A stretch of DNA of 64,000 bases from Maridesulfovibrio sp. (lineage in GTDB: Bacteria; Desulfobacterota; Desulfovibrionia; Desulfovibrionales; Desulfovibrionaceae). Positions 9,205 to 17,522 of the stretch are shown piece by piece. The notes under the pieces are model-generated. The model made no database searches. It was not told the DNA's origin and saw only the letters and a list, made by a program, of their open reading frames with translations. Within the stretch, counting starts at the first letter, position 1, and every line of letters begins with the position of its first letter. The stretch spans positions 3,692,001 to 3,756,000 of the forward strand of contig NZ_OY762999.1 in NCBI RefSeq assembly GCF_963666665.1, in the 5' to 3' direction. The position numbers and the translations under genes are program-made.

Positions 9205-9361
9205 CTGCCACATGACAGACAATTAGTTTGATAAAAATACTTCCATCATGGACCGAAATCACACCCAAAATTTATCAAACTAATTGTCTCTTTGTTAAAT
9301 CTGCCGACCCAAACATGCGGCTTAATCGCTACTTTTTTATCAAACTTTATTTTCAGTCCAC
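9205..9361. repeat. Gap between secretion locus 1 and tnsA: perfect 18-bp inverted repeat plus partial third copy
   Basis: GACAATTAGTTTGATAAA at 9218-9235 is repeated as its exact reverse complement at 9271-9288, with a 35-bp spacer. A partial third copy (TTTATCAAACT) lies at 9336-9346, in the same orientation as the second. No gene is convincing here. The stretch replaces what should be the right end and the first ~35 codons of tnsA. It could be a terminator for the M50 gene, a small mobile-element remnant, or end-type transposase sites of another element. It does not match the TnsB-site repeats at 35825-36045. Confidence 0.6.
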
Positions 9362-10078
9362 ATTAGGGATATTGCTTCCAAGGGAAGATCACACCGAGTT
9401 TTTGGTCATAAATCCCGACGAACACATCATCTCTTTTCCGATCTGGAGCTGGCAGTCTTTTTAAGTCTTGATTGGTCTCCCAAAACAACTGAAATACGAG
9501 AACAGTTTCCTTTGCAGCAGGAACTTACCCTTGAGTTGGCAAAAAAATCCGGAATAAGACATCCTCAAGTTTCGGGAATTTTTCAGGTCATGTCTTCAGA
9601 CTTTCTAGTCAACTCATCCGACTCTACCCTTTCGAAATTCGTACTGCAGGCAAAATACACTAAAGACTTAAGCGACCCGAGAGCAGTGGAAAAGCTAGAG
9701 CTGGAACGGCGTTACTGGGCGCATAAAGAAGTCCCGTGGTTTTTGGTTACCGAGAAAGAAATATCTAATACTGTTTTTCAAAATATTGAATGGTTATATC
9801 CTGATCAGCAAAGGACTCATGAATTAAGTGATTTGGCTGAACAATTGAAATTTTACATTCATCATTTTTCGAAAAATCCTACCTCAACTATAATTAAGAT
9901 TTCAAAGACATTGGACGTTAAATACGACCACGAAGCAGGAGAGTCACTGGCTGAAATCAGAGGACTTATGGCTAGTCGGTTGCTATCTTTTGACGTGAAT
10001 ATCCCGTTCCGGAAAATCACCCCTGCGGACCTTAATTTTGTGGATGATGTTTCTGTATTGGAGGTAATCAATGTTTAG
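9362..10078 (+). pseudogene. tnsA: TnsA, 5'-truncated Tn7-type endonuclease subunit
   Basis: The reading frame aligns with Tn7 TnsA from about its residue 36 (RDIASKGRSHRVFGHKSRRTHH...) to the end. In Tn7, TnsA cuts the 5' ends of the element, with catalytic residues Glu63, Asp114 and Lys132. Here the codons for the N-terminal region (the GRGxGHG motif) are absent: the frame meets a stop at 9323, and there is no ATG, GTG or TTG between it and ATG 9512. A protein started at 9512 (188 residues) would lack the equivalent of Glu63 (in SDLELAVF, just upstream), although the later core including the QAK lysine remains. The missing 5' sequence has a ~90% identical counterpart at 36097-36295. It overlaps tnsB by 8 bp at 10071, as in an operon. 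It is likely inactive. Confidence 0.88.
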
Positions 10079-12164
10079 AATTAATGAAGTTTTTGAATAC
10101 GAATCAACGTTATACCGAGTTTTGCAGGTACTTCCTGAGGAATTACTGTGGATTAGTATTGATGATCCGAAAGCAATGCCGGGAATCGTCTTAGTTCGAG
10201 ATTTGATTGCTGCTTTTGATAACGCATCCCTTACAAGAGTGAGTGATCCGTTCGCTGGTCTTGCTTATGAAATGCCTGAAGAAGGAAGCAGTCTTCAGAT
10301 TAAACGGGATCAAGCTTATGAGTTGATAAAAAGTATTGTCCTTGATCCTGGTTGCTATGATCCTAAAATTCGTGCTGGTAAAATAAATAAGTTGATTGCT
10401 GAGGGTAGATCTTCCAAGCCTACACTTTATAAATTATTACGCCGTTATTGGCAGCGCGGCCAAACTCCCAATGCATTGCTTCCTGACTATAAGAATTCTG
10501 GCGGGAAGGGTAAGAAGCGTAAGGCTGCAGGTATAAAACTCGGCCGCCCCCGCATATATACTCCAGGTGTTGGAGCCGTAGTTGACGATCAGGTTGAACG
10601 TCTTTTCAGGATCGTCATTGATAAATATTTGATGAAAGATAAAGGTGTTAGTGTTCCTTACGCGTATAGAAGATTCGCAGAGCTCTATAAGAACTATTTT
10701 CCTGAAGTTCCTGAGTCTGAAATTCCCACAAAGTGGCAAATGCTTCATTTTTATAAGCGCGAATACAGTCAGGTTGAGAAATTAAAAAAGCGTACAAATG
10801 CCATTGAATATAGGAAAGATGTTCGCCCTCTCAAAGGGACAGCCAATAGTAATGTTTTAGGCCCGGGATCTCGTTTCGAGATTGATGCCACAATTGCAGA
10901 CATCTACCTCGTTTCAGACAGTGACCGCGGCAATATCGTAGGCCGGCCGGTTATCTATATGTTCATTGATGTCTTCAGCAGGATGGTCGCTGGCTTTTAT
11001 GTCGGCTTCGAATCCCCATCATACGCTGCTGCGATGCAGGCGCTTGCTACGGCCATGACCGATAAGGTTCAGTTGTGCAAACAATATGGTTTTGAAGATA
11101 TTACTTATGAAGATTGGCCTATTGTCGGGGTGCCGAATGCAATCCTTGCGGACAGAGGAGAGTTGCTTGGTCATCAGATTGAATCTCTTGAACGCAGTTT
11201 TTCCATAAGAATTGAGAATGCTCCACCCTACCGTGGTGATGCCAAAGGTATAGTCGAGCGGAGCTTTAAGACGCTTCAGGTTGACTTTAAGCCTTTTTCC
11301 CCCGGAGTTGTTGAAAAAACATTAATAAAAAAACGTGGCGGGAAAGACTACCGGCTGGCTGCCAAACTGCCTGTGAGTGAGTTTAAGAAAATCATTTTAT
11401 CTTCAATTCTGTACCATAATAAGTTCCATTTTTTGAGTAAGTATGACCGGGATGTTGATATACCCGCAGACTTGGAAATGACTCCCCTGTCGCTTTGGAA
11501 TTGGGGAATTCGGAACAGAACCGGTCGATTGAGAGTAGCATCAGAAGAAGCTCTCAGAATTAGTTTGCTCCCCCGAGTCAAGGCTACTGTTTCCGAATTG
11601 GGAATTTCAGTTTTTGGGGTATACTATACTTCTTCTGAAATTATGAAGAGTGGGTGGCTGCATCGCTCAAAGGATGTTCGCAGGCCTGTGGGGTTGCAGG
11701 CAGCTTATGATCCAGCTTCAGCAGATCATATCTATCTTTTTCCTTATAAGGGTAAAAATGATTACTGGGTCTGCACGCTAACAGATCGATCTAGGGAATT
11801 TCAGGGAAGTTCTTTCTGGGATGTCTGGCAGGTAAAGGATGCGCAGAAAAGGTCTAACGCGAAGACGAATCTGAAAGCAGAAGAACAAAAGCGGCTACAT
11901 GAAGAGTTTGTGGCTAAAACGATTAAAGAAGCTGAAAGAAAATTTCCTGATACCAGCCATATGAGCAATGCCGAGCGGATACGTGGAATTCAGGGCAACA
12001 AAGCGCAAGAGAAGGAATCTGAGAGAGGTGTCCCATTTTATAAGCCGGAAAAGACGCGTAAAGATGAGCCTGCGAAATTTATTTCGTTGAGTGGTGGGTC
12101 TCAGGAAGAAGATTATAGTTACCCTGATTATACAGAAGAACTTTTTGATGATGAGGATATTTAG
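10071..12164 (+). CDS. tnsB: TnsB, Tn7-type DDE transposase
   Basis: 697 residues, against about 702 for Tn7 TnsB. A rve/RNase H-like core carries the acidic triad: Asp272 (RFEIDATIAD), Asp361 (ILADRGELLG) and Glu396 (KGIVERSF), almost exactly the positions known for Tn7. The N-terminal helical region should bind end repeats such as those at 35825-35961 and 35986-36045. The C-terminal tail is charged and probably contacts TnsC. TnsB performs the 3'-end strand transfer. It overlaps tnsA and its stop abuts the start of tnsC (12165). The frame is intact, so 3' transfer chemistry should be possible even though tnsA is broken. Confidence 0.96.
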   Translation: MFRINEVFEYESTLYRVLQVLPEELLWISIDDPKAMPGIVLVRDLIAAFDNASLTRVSDPFAGLAYEMPEEGSSLQIKRDQAYELIKSIVLDPGCYDPKIRAGKINKLIAEGRSSKPTLYKLLRRYWQRGQTPNALLPDYKNSGGKGKKRKAAGIKLGRPRIYTPGVGAVVDDQVERLFRIVIDKYLMKDKGVSVPYAYRRFAELYKNYFPEVPESEIPTKWQMLHFYKREYSQVEKLKKRTNAIEYRKDVRPLKGTANSNVLGPGSRFEIDATIADIYLVSDSDRGNIVGRPVIYMFIDVFSRMVAGFYVGFESPSYAAAMQALATAMTDKVQLCKQYGFEDITYEDWPIVGVPNAILADRGELLGHQIESLERSFSIRIENAPPYRGDAKGIVERSFKTLQVDFKPFSPGVVEKTLIKKRGGKDYRLAAKLPVSEFKKIILSSILYHNKFHFLSKYDRDVDIPADLEMTPLSLWNWGIRNRTGRLRVASEEALRISLLPRVKATVSELGISVFGVYYTSSEIMKSGWLHRSKDVRRPVGLQAAYDPASADHIYLFPYKGKNDYWVCTLTDRSREFQGSSFWDVWQVKDAQKRSNAKTNLKAEEQKRLHEEFVAKTIKEAERKFPDTSHMSNAERIRGIQGNKAQEKESERGVPFYKPEKTRKDEPAKFISLSGGSQEEDYSYPDYTEELFDDEDI

Positions 12165-13826
12165 ATGCCGCTTCCTAAAAATACTGTTTATGCTGTTTAC
12201 AGGGGTGAAACTACACGGAAATATAAAGGAAATCCAAAGATTGAGGCTTTACCCCCTAAGATGAATCTTAAACAGATCAAAAAGTGTTTAACGGGTAAAG
12301 TTGAATTTGATGTGCGTGATATATACGAAGACGACATAGATAGAATTCACATGATTTCTTCTTTGCTTGATGACTTTTTTCAGCCTCTTACAACGCATGT
12401 TGAATTTGAAAGAAAATTATCTCTTCTGATTAGAAAAGGGTATGTCGGGAGAAATTTGGCTGATGGCTCGCTACGTAAACATCAGCAAAACGGCTATGAA
12501 AGAGTTATGGCTGGAGACCTAGACGCGTTTGTCTTTGATGCACCTATTTCAACGGCGTCGAGTCTGCTGCTAACTGGTGTTCCAGGATGTGGCAAGAGTT
12601 CGACGATTGACCGCATTTTAGCGACGTACCCCCAAGTTATTTTGCATGAAAAGTATGGTTTTACCCAATTAGTTTATTTGAAAATAGACTGCCCTCATGA
12701 CGGCGGGATTAAAAATCTTTGCATCAACTTTTTCCGGGCCATAGACCGAGTTTTGGATACAGACTATGAGACCATATATGTAAAGAAAAGGCATAATATT
12801 GAAACCTTATTAAGTTTGATACCTCAAGTCGCTAATAAACACGGATTGGGGGTTCTAGTCATTGACGAAATTCAGCATTTATACAGTAAAAGCTCCGGTG
12901 GAGTTAATAATATGATGAGTTTTTTCGTGACTATGGAAAATACGATTGGCCTGCCTGTTGTTTTTGTCGGAACTCCTAAGGCGAGAGATATTTTTGAGAA
13001 GGAATTACGTTTGGCCCGTAGAGGAGTTGGCCTCGGTTCTTTGGTTTGGGAGCCAATGAAAAATGTTGCACCGATCGTTGATCCAAAATCAGGGGAAATT
13101 AAAACAAATGAGTGGCGGTCTTTTACTGATGCTCTTTGGAAGTATCAGTGGCTGAAAAAGCGTGATGAAGTCCTAAGCGAAGAACTTCGTAATTGCTGGT
13201 ACGACTTGTCTCAAGGAGTGCATGATATTGTTGTTAAATTATTCGTTTTAGCACAAATGCGCGCTATCGTTACAAAGACAGAGAGAATAACCCCAAAGTT
13301 GATGGAGAAAGTCTATTTTGATGATCTGAAGCCTGTGCATTCAATGCTGGGAGCACTTAGATCTAAGGACCCGGAAAAAATAGCTCAATATGCAGATTTG
13401 ACTTTACCAGGAATTGAACAAAGGCTTCTTGAATTATCAACCGTTATTACGGAGTCTTTGAGTGAAGTTGATTATGCGAGAGCTGCTTATGGAAGTAATA
13501 AAAAAGCGTTAAAACTTCATGATATTCTTTTGGCCGCAAACTGTGAAGAGTCCCAAGTTATACCGCTTGTACAGAAGGTTTTGGATGAGCATCCGGATGT
13601 TTCTAGACATGAACTGTTGAGGATCGTTTTAGATTGGTACGAGGCAAGCGATTCGAAGAATGAAGAACGTAAACCGAAAGGGAAAAAATCAGTACCTAAG
13701 TCAAAGTGGAATACGCTTGATTCAGAAGATTTGCGTTTTAAGTTTTCGCAGGCCAGCGGTGAAGACCTGTATAGGCAGCTAAAAAATGATTCACTGATTT
13801 TTGATGTGAATTCATGGCTGCAGTAG
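12165..13826 (+). CDS. tnsC: TnsC, AAA+ ATPase regulator of Tn7-type transposition
   Basis: 553 residues, as in Tn7 (about 555). The Walker A motif GVPGCGKSS is at residues 138-146 (Lys144) and Walker B LVIDEIQHL has Asp234/Glu235. TnsC filaments link the target selectors TnsD or TnsE to the TnsA/TnsB transposase. The C-terminal region is basic (KPKGKKSVPKSK), which fits DNA or TnsA contacts. It starts 1 bp after tnsB and is followed directly by tnsD, whose GTG 13827 touches its stop. No disruption is visible. Confidence 0.95.
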   Translation: MPLPKNTVYAVYRGETTRKYKGNPKIEALPPKMNLKQIKKCLTGKVEFDVRDIYEDDIDRIHMISSLLDDFFQPLTTHVEFERKLSLLIRKGYVGRNLADGSLRKHQQNGYERVMAGDLDAFVFDAPISTASSLLLTGVPGCGKSSTIDRILATYPQVILHEKYGFTQLVYLKIDCPHDGGIKNLCINFFRAIDRVLDTDYETIYVKKRHNIETLLSLIPQVANKHGLGVLVIDEIQHLYSKSSGGVNNMMSFFVTMENTIGLPVVFVGTPKARDIFEKELRLARRGVGLGSLVWEPMKNVAPIVDPKSGEIKTNEWRSFTDALWKYQWLKKRDEVLSEELRNCWYDLSQGVHDIVVKLFVLAQMRAIVTKTERITPKLMEKVYFDDLKPVHSMLGALRSKDPEKIAQYADLTLPGIEQRLLELSTVITESLSEVDYARAAYGSNKKALKLHDILLAANCEESQVIPLVQKVLDEHPDVSRHELLRIVLDWYEASDSKNEERKPKGKKSVPKSKWNTLDSEDLRFKFSQASGEDLYRQLKNDSLIFDVNSWLQ

Positions 13827-13835
13827 GTGTTTGTA

Positions 13836-15347
13836 ATGCTCAGTTTTCCCGTGCCATATCCTGATGAGTTGATCTACAGCACCGTTGCGCGGGCCGGTGT
13901 GCATGCTGGATTGATGAGTCCTAAGCAGCTTCTTGATGAAGTATTTGCCAATCGTAAGGTTATAGCGACCCCGGACCTGCCATCCCATCTCAAACAAATT
14001 TCAGGACTATATTCGCACTCTTTGAGTCTTGATGTCACGAACATCATTTACAAACATACCCTTTTCCCGCTTTACGCTCCCTTCATTCCTGAAGATCGCA
14101 GACTACAGTGCATAGAATGGATGGCCGGACAATCTAAAGGAGCCGTACATCTTGCCCTTGGAGCAGCAGCTTCCCGGGTAAAGCAAATTCGTTTTTTAAG
14201 ATATTGCCCTGAATGCCTTGATCAGCAACTCGCTCAATTTGGAGAGTACTATTGGAAGCGCAGTTGGCAGGTCACTGGTGCTGACGTTTGTCCGCAGCAT
14301 GGCCCATTGTCTGATTCTCGAATTGAATTGCATGGCCGATACCGGCATCAGTTTTTTGCGCTTAGGCCAGATGTTTGTGTTGGGGAAGCTTGTGAATCCA
14401 GAAGTGTAGAGGATTTCTGTGTTGCTGAACGCATTAATGAATTGCTGAGTCTATCCCCGGTAGAATCCCCTTCCCTAGAACAATGGGGACTTTTCTATAA
14501 GCGATTAGCAGGAGATACTGACTGCGCAAAGGGCAAGAAGGTCTTGCACGATCTGGTTGCTGAAAAGGTAATTGCCTGCTGGACGGACCTATGGCTCGCA
14601 AAGAGAAGTCTTTTACCATCCACTAATTCAAATTCTTGTTGGTTAAAATCAATTTTCCGAAAGCATCGGAAGTCTTTTAGCTATCTTGAACACATTGTTG
14701 TTTTAGAAGCTTTACTGGGGTCAGAATGGGATTTCCACTCAGTCTTGAGCAATGTGTCCAGTTTGGAGTCAAAGAGCATTGTGAGCTGTCCTGTGGATTT
14801 TTCAGAGGATAATCCCAGTCAAGAAATTCTCGATATGCGCAGCTCGTGGGAAGTGTTCCTCAAAGAGTTCGGGGTGAAAAAGGCTCGTTCTTCCGGTGGG
14901 GCAGCGATCTATGCTTGGTTATATAGAAATGATCGAGCTTGGCTTATGAAGATTAATGGGCAGCTTCGTCGATCATCACGTTCTGAAAATAAGCGGGTTG
15001 ATTGGGGAAAACGAGATCAAAATGTTTTGTCCAAACTGCAGCATATACAGCAAAGGGCTACTGCTGATTTGGAAGGTCCAAGGCGTTCCAGGAATTGGTA
15101 TTTGGATCAGCTCGGAGCAAAAGCAACCGTCGAAACAAACCTCTATAAACTGCCATTAACAGTAAAGTTCTTTGAAAAATATTGTGAATCAGTGTCGGAC
15201 TATCAGATTCGGCGGATTGCGGTTGCTATTCGCCAACTTGATGTTGACTGTGAGCCCAAGCGTAGATGGAAAATTTTAAGATTGGCTGGTCTGAGTGATG
15301 AACGAATTCGTGTTGAAGCTGAACTATACTTGAAAGAAGTGAGGTAG
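13836..15347 (+). CDS. tnsD: TnsD (TniQ family), site-specific target selector
   Basis: 503 residues from ATG 13836 (GTG 13827 is an alternative). The start FPVPYPDELIYS is nearly identical to the N-terminus of Tn7 TnsD. The TniQ zinc knuckle is complete: Cys124-x2-Cys127-x24-Cys152-x2-His155. Similarity continues to the C-terminus (DYQIRRI, RRWKILRLAGLSDERI). In Tn7 this protein binds the 3' end of glmS and directs insertion there. No glmS is visible in this window, so either the element moved by the TnsE route, glmS lies beyond the left edge, or later rearrangement separated them. Confidence 0.95.
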   Translation: MLSFPVPYPDELIYSTVARAGVHAGLMSPKQLLDEVFANRKVIATPDLPSHLKQISGLYSHSLSLDVTNIIYKHTLFPLYAPFIPEDRRLQCIEWMAGQSKGAVHLALGAAASRVKQIRFLRYCPECLDQQLAQFGEYYWKRSWQVTGADVCPQHGPLSDSRIELHGRYRHQFFALRPDVCVGEACESRSVEDFCVAERINELLSLSPVESPSLEQWGLFYKRLAGDTDCAKGKKVLHDLVAEKVIACWTDLWLAKRSLLPSTNSNSCWLKSIFRKHRKSFSYLEHIVVLEALLGSEWDFHSVLSNVSSLESKSIVSCPVDFSEDNPSQEILDMRSSWEVFLKEFGVKKARSSGGAAIYAWLYRNDRAWLMKINGQLRRSSRSENKRVDWGKRDQNVLSKLQHIQQRATADLEGPRRSRNWYLDQLGAKATVETNLYKLPLTVKFFEKYCESVSDYQIRRIAVAIRQLDVDCEPKRRWKILRLAGLSDERIRVEAELYLKEVR

Positions 15348-15352
15348 AATAG

Positions 15353-16963
15353 ATGTCTGACTATGTGTTTCCCCAGTTTGATTCAGATGTTCGGATTGAT
15401 TCTATTGGTGAGATGTTTAAAGCTAAGAACCATACTCGGTGGGGCGTAAATTTACAGCTTTATCGTACACAGAAGAAGTCATCTTTGACAATTTCCAATG
15501 CTCCTATTTTAGCCAGAAAGAGGTATCTCAACCCGACAATCGATCACGATCTTAAAGGCTGGGAAGAAAGTTTTTACATTTCAAGCACGAAAGAATGGCA
15601 GGCTGCGCGAATAGGAGATTGCCCGATTAAAAGCCTTGAGAAGGATAAACGACAGTTTTGTTTTGTCGCACCAATGAGAGGCGGGAAGACGGCTTATTTA
15701 CCTCAGTTTGAGTTTGGTCGGTCTTTATTTTTTCATGATGGTTATCTGTCTAGGACAGCCCTTATGCCAGAGTGTCTGGATCTGGATTTTAATGTCAGCA
15801 CTGATTGGAGTAACAATAGAGCGTATATAGAAATTATGCCTACATCCGGATATCCTTTAGGGAGCTTCAATGACTTGGATCGCCGAAATTATTTAAGTTG
15901 GATTTTGTTGGATGAGCAAGCCCGGAAATCGTATGAGAGCATCGGTCTGCATCAGAAAAAATATGGTTATCAATCAGGCAATTACCGAATGTGGGATTTC
16001 AGTTTTGATCCTCCTGAATTGCCTGGTGCTTATTTTAGTGTACGTGGGTGGTTCGATCAGGAGACCAAATCAATTTTTGTATATGAAATCGACAAAATTA
16101 AACGCATAAAGGCTGATATACCTGATGAAATTGACATGTTTCATCCTGAATTTACTACTCCCAGTCAGGAGCGCAATGAGAAAGGGATGCCAGTAGCCCC
16201 TAGCGGAGATCTCGCAGGTGCTCGCATACATGATGATGAAGATGCTAATGCTGATGGTAGTCGCATAATTCTTCCTAGCGATAAAGTCGAATCTGAATTC
16301 AGCAAGGCCTTTATTACAAATAGAATATCCAAAAAGAAACGAAAAGTAAGTTCGGCTATCCCCGATGAAGGTGAAAGCGAAAGGCATATTCTTGATGTCA
16401 GTGCTGAGGAAGCTATAGCCGGTCAAGGACATGCTGGTGCTGACAGGAATATAACCAATGATGTTACGGATAAAGCACACCTCTATGAAAGCAAATTTGA
16501 TTGTTTCTTTGATATGGTCAATGTCATGACAAGCTATGATGGATGCGTAAGACATTCAAAGAAAATTTATGAACTCCCGTCTGTTGCTCGTTGTACAAAG
16601 CACCGTCTTTCAACAGGTAATCCAAGATGCATGGCTGCCATCGTATTAGAAGTTCAGGAGAAACATGTTATTTTGCTTGAGGTGGATACTTCAGATGCGG
16701 AAAAGGCTCTGTCTACAAAGGTTTTGCTTCCATATAACTATTCAGAATGGGAAAGTGATTTGAATAAGATCATGTATGGGCTTGTCCGCGGATCGCTTGT
16801 TTGGCCATCAAAGGTTTTGACTCAAGTTTGTGGCTTCGGAAGCCATATAGGAATTAAGCATCCGAAATGTGCAGGGGGGCATAAGGGCCTTCTTCTTCCT
16901 GATACTATTGAAGGGTGGGCTGGTCGGTTTTATGGACGGGTTGTGGAAATGGTAGGGGGGTAG
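15353..16963 (+). CDS. tnsE: TnsE, replication-fork/plasmid target selector of Tn7-type elements
   Basis: 536 residues against about 538 in Tn7. Diagnostic stretches align along the whole length: LPQFEFGRSLFF, YRMWDFSFDPPELPG, a variable acidic middle (about 260-360), and VILLEVDTSDAEKALSTKVLL near the C-terminus. TnsE directs transposition to lagging-strand DNA and conjugal plasmids by binding recessed 3' ends and the sliding clamp. It begins 5 bp after tnsD. Its presence makes this a canonical tnsABCDE element rather than a CRISPR-associated or Tn5053-like relative; TnsE is the least common of the Tn7 proteins. Confidence 0.95.
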   Translation: MSDYVFPQFDSDVRIDSIGEMFKAKNHTRWGVNLQLYRTQKKSSLTISNAPILARKRYLNPTIDHDLKGWEESFYISSTKEWQAARIGDCPIKSLEKDKRQFCFVAPMRGGKTAYLPQFEFGRSLFFHDGYLSRTALMPECLDLDFNVSTDWSNNRAYIEIMPTSGYPLGSFNDLDRRNYLSWILLDEQARKSYESIGLHQKKYGYQSGNYRMWDFSFDPPELPGAYFSVRGWFDQETKSIFVYEIDKIKRIKADIPDEIDMFHPEFTTPSQERNEKGMPVAPSGDLAGARIHDDEDANADGSRIILPSDKVESEFSKAFITNRISKKKRKVSSAIPDEGESERHILDVSAEEAIAGQGHAGADRNITNDVTDKAHLYESKFDCFFDMVNVMTSYDGCVRHSKKIYELPSVARCTKHRLSTGNPRCMAAIVLEVQEKHVILLEVDTSDAEKALSTKVLLPYNYSEWESDLNKIMYGLVRGSLVWPSKVLTQVCGFGSHIGIKHPKCAGGHKGLLLPDTIEGWAGRFYGRVVEMVGG

Positions 16964-17228
16964 AATAAAGAATTTTGTTTTGTTTCAACTTCTTTATAGT
17001 AAAAATGTTGGAACCGTAGAGGTTATCGTTCAACCCACCTATTTCTTTATCTTCCATAGGGATTGCTAAAGCCGTCCATGCTGTATTTTTGAATTTATCA
17101 GTTTGATGGATGTGAAAGTGCCCGAAAAACCACTGTGCTGGGTTGTATTGTTGCAATAGCAACTCAAGAATATCGCGCTTCGGATCACCAGAAAACCAAC
17201 TGTCACCTTCTGTTCTAGAATCTTTATT
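16905..17228 (-). pseudogene. 3' fragment of a metallophosphoesterase-like gene
   Basis: Read on the minus strand, the frame from about 17228 to 16905 encodes DSRTEGDSWFSGDP...QWFFGHFHIHQTD, with the GHFH motif typical of the last metal-binding block of calcineurin-like phosphoesterases, then GGLNDNLYGSNIFTI and a Lys-rich tail. There is no N-terminal half or start region, so this is the last ~100 codons of a broken gene. Its end overlaps the 3' end of tnsE by 59 bp. It is probably decayed cargo. The family call rests on the GHFH block only. Confidence 0.5.
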
Positions 17229-17522
17229 TATTGAATCAGTGTTGAAGAAAAGACTTTAATTTAAACTATCCTGAAATACTTATTGTGTATTCATGTTTGG
17301 TTTGTTAAGTGGCTTTTTGTATTGGAGTTAGAGGGGGGGTAATGTCTCGTGCGTCGTATGGCGCTCACTCCTTAAAAAACGGATACAAGTTAGTTGAAAT
17401 ACGCCTGAATTTGAAATTAGGCGTGCTCTTTTTTTGCGGCTCAAGTTCGGATTACGGATATCTGTTGCTAAAGCCTTGTCGATTAAAAGTGTAGTTATGA
17501 TAGTTTGTTCTGGAGATGATTG
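17229..17522. other. Intergenic stretch upstream of giant adhesin gene
   Basis: No credible gene: the short frame at 17309 lacks family features and codon character. It contains a terminator-like hairpin at 17401-17424 and, near its end, a good ribosome site (GGAG at 17512-17515) for the giant gene. The promoter of secretion locus 2 should lie between about 17430 and 17510, but no clear sigma-70 or sigma-54 match was found. Confidence 0.5.
17401..17435 (+). terminator. Intrinsic terminator or leader hairpin upstream of giant adhesin
   Basis: ACGCCT (17401-17406) pairs with AGGCGT (17419-17424), with AATT/AATT pairing inside, followed by CTTTTTTT. It sits 100 bp before the giant gene. It would isolate locus 2 from transcription coming out of tnsE, or act as a leader attenuator. 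Confidence 0.6.

Noticed and set aside
9228..9464. 78-codon plus-strand frame at the tnsA junction
   Set aside because: It overlaps the inverted repeat and the tnsA coding sequence in another frame, has no ribosome site and no family resemblance.
9362..16963. CRISPR-associated transposon (CAST)
   Set aside because: No cas genes or repeat array are present; tnsD and tnsE are of the classical Tn7 type and tnsA is separate from tnsB.
17309..17494. 61-codon frame upstream of the giant adhesin
   Set aside because: It runs through a terminator-type hairpin and has no plausible start or family.
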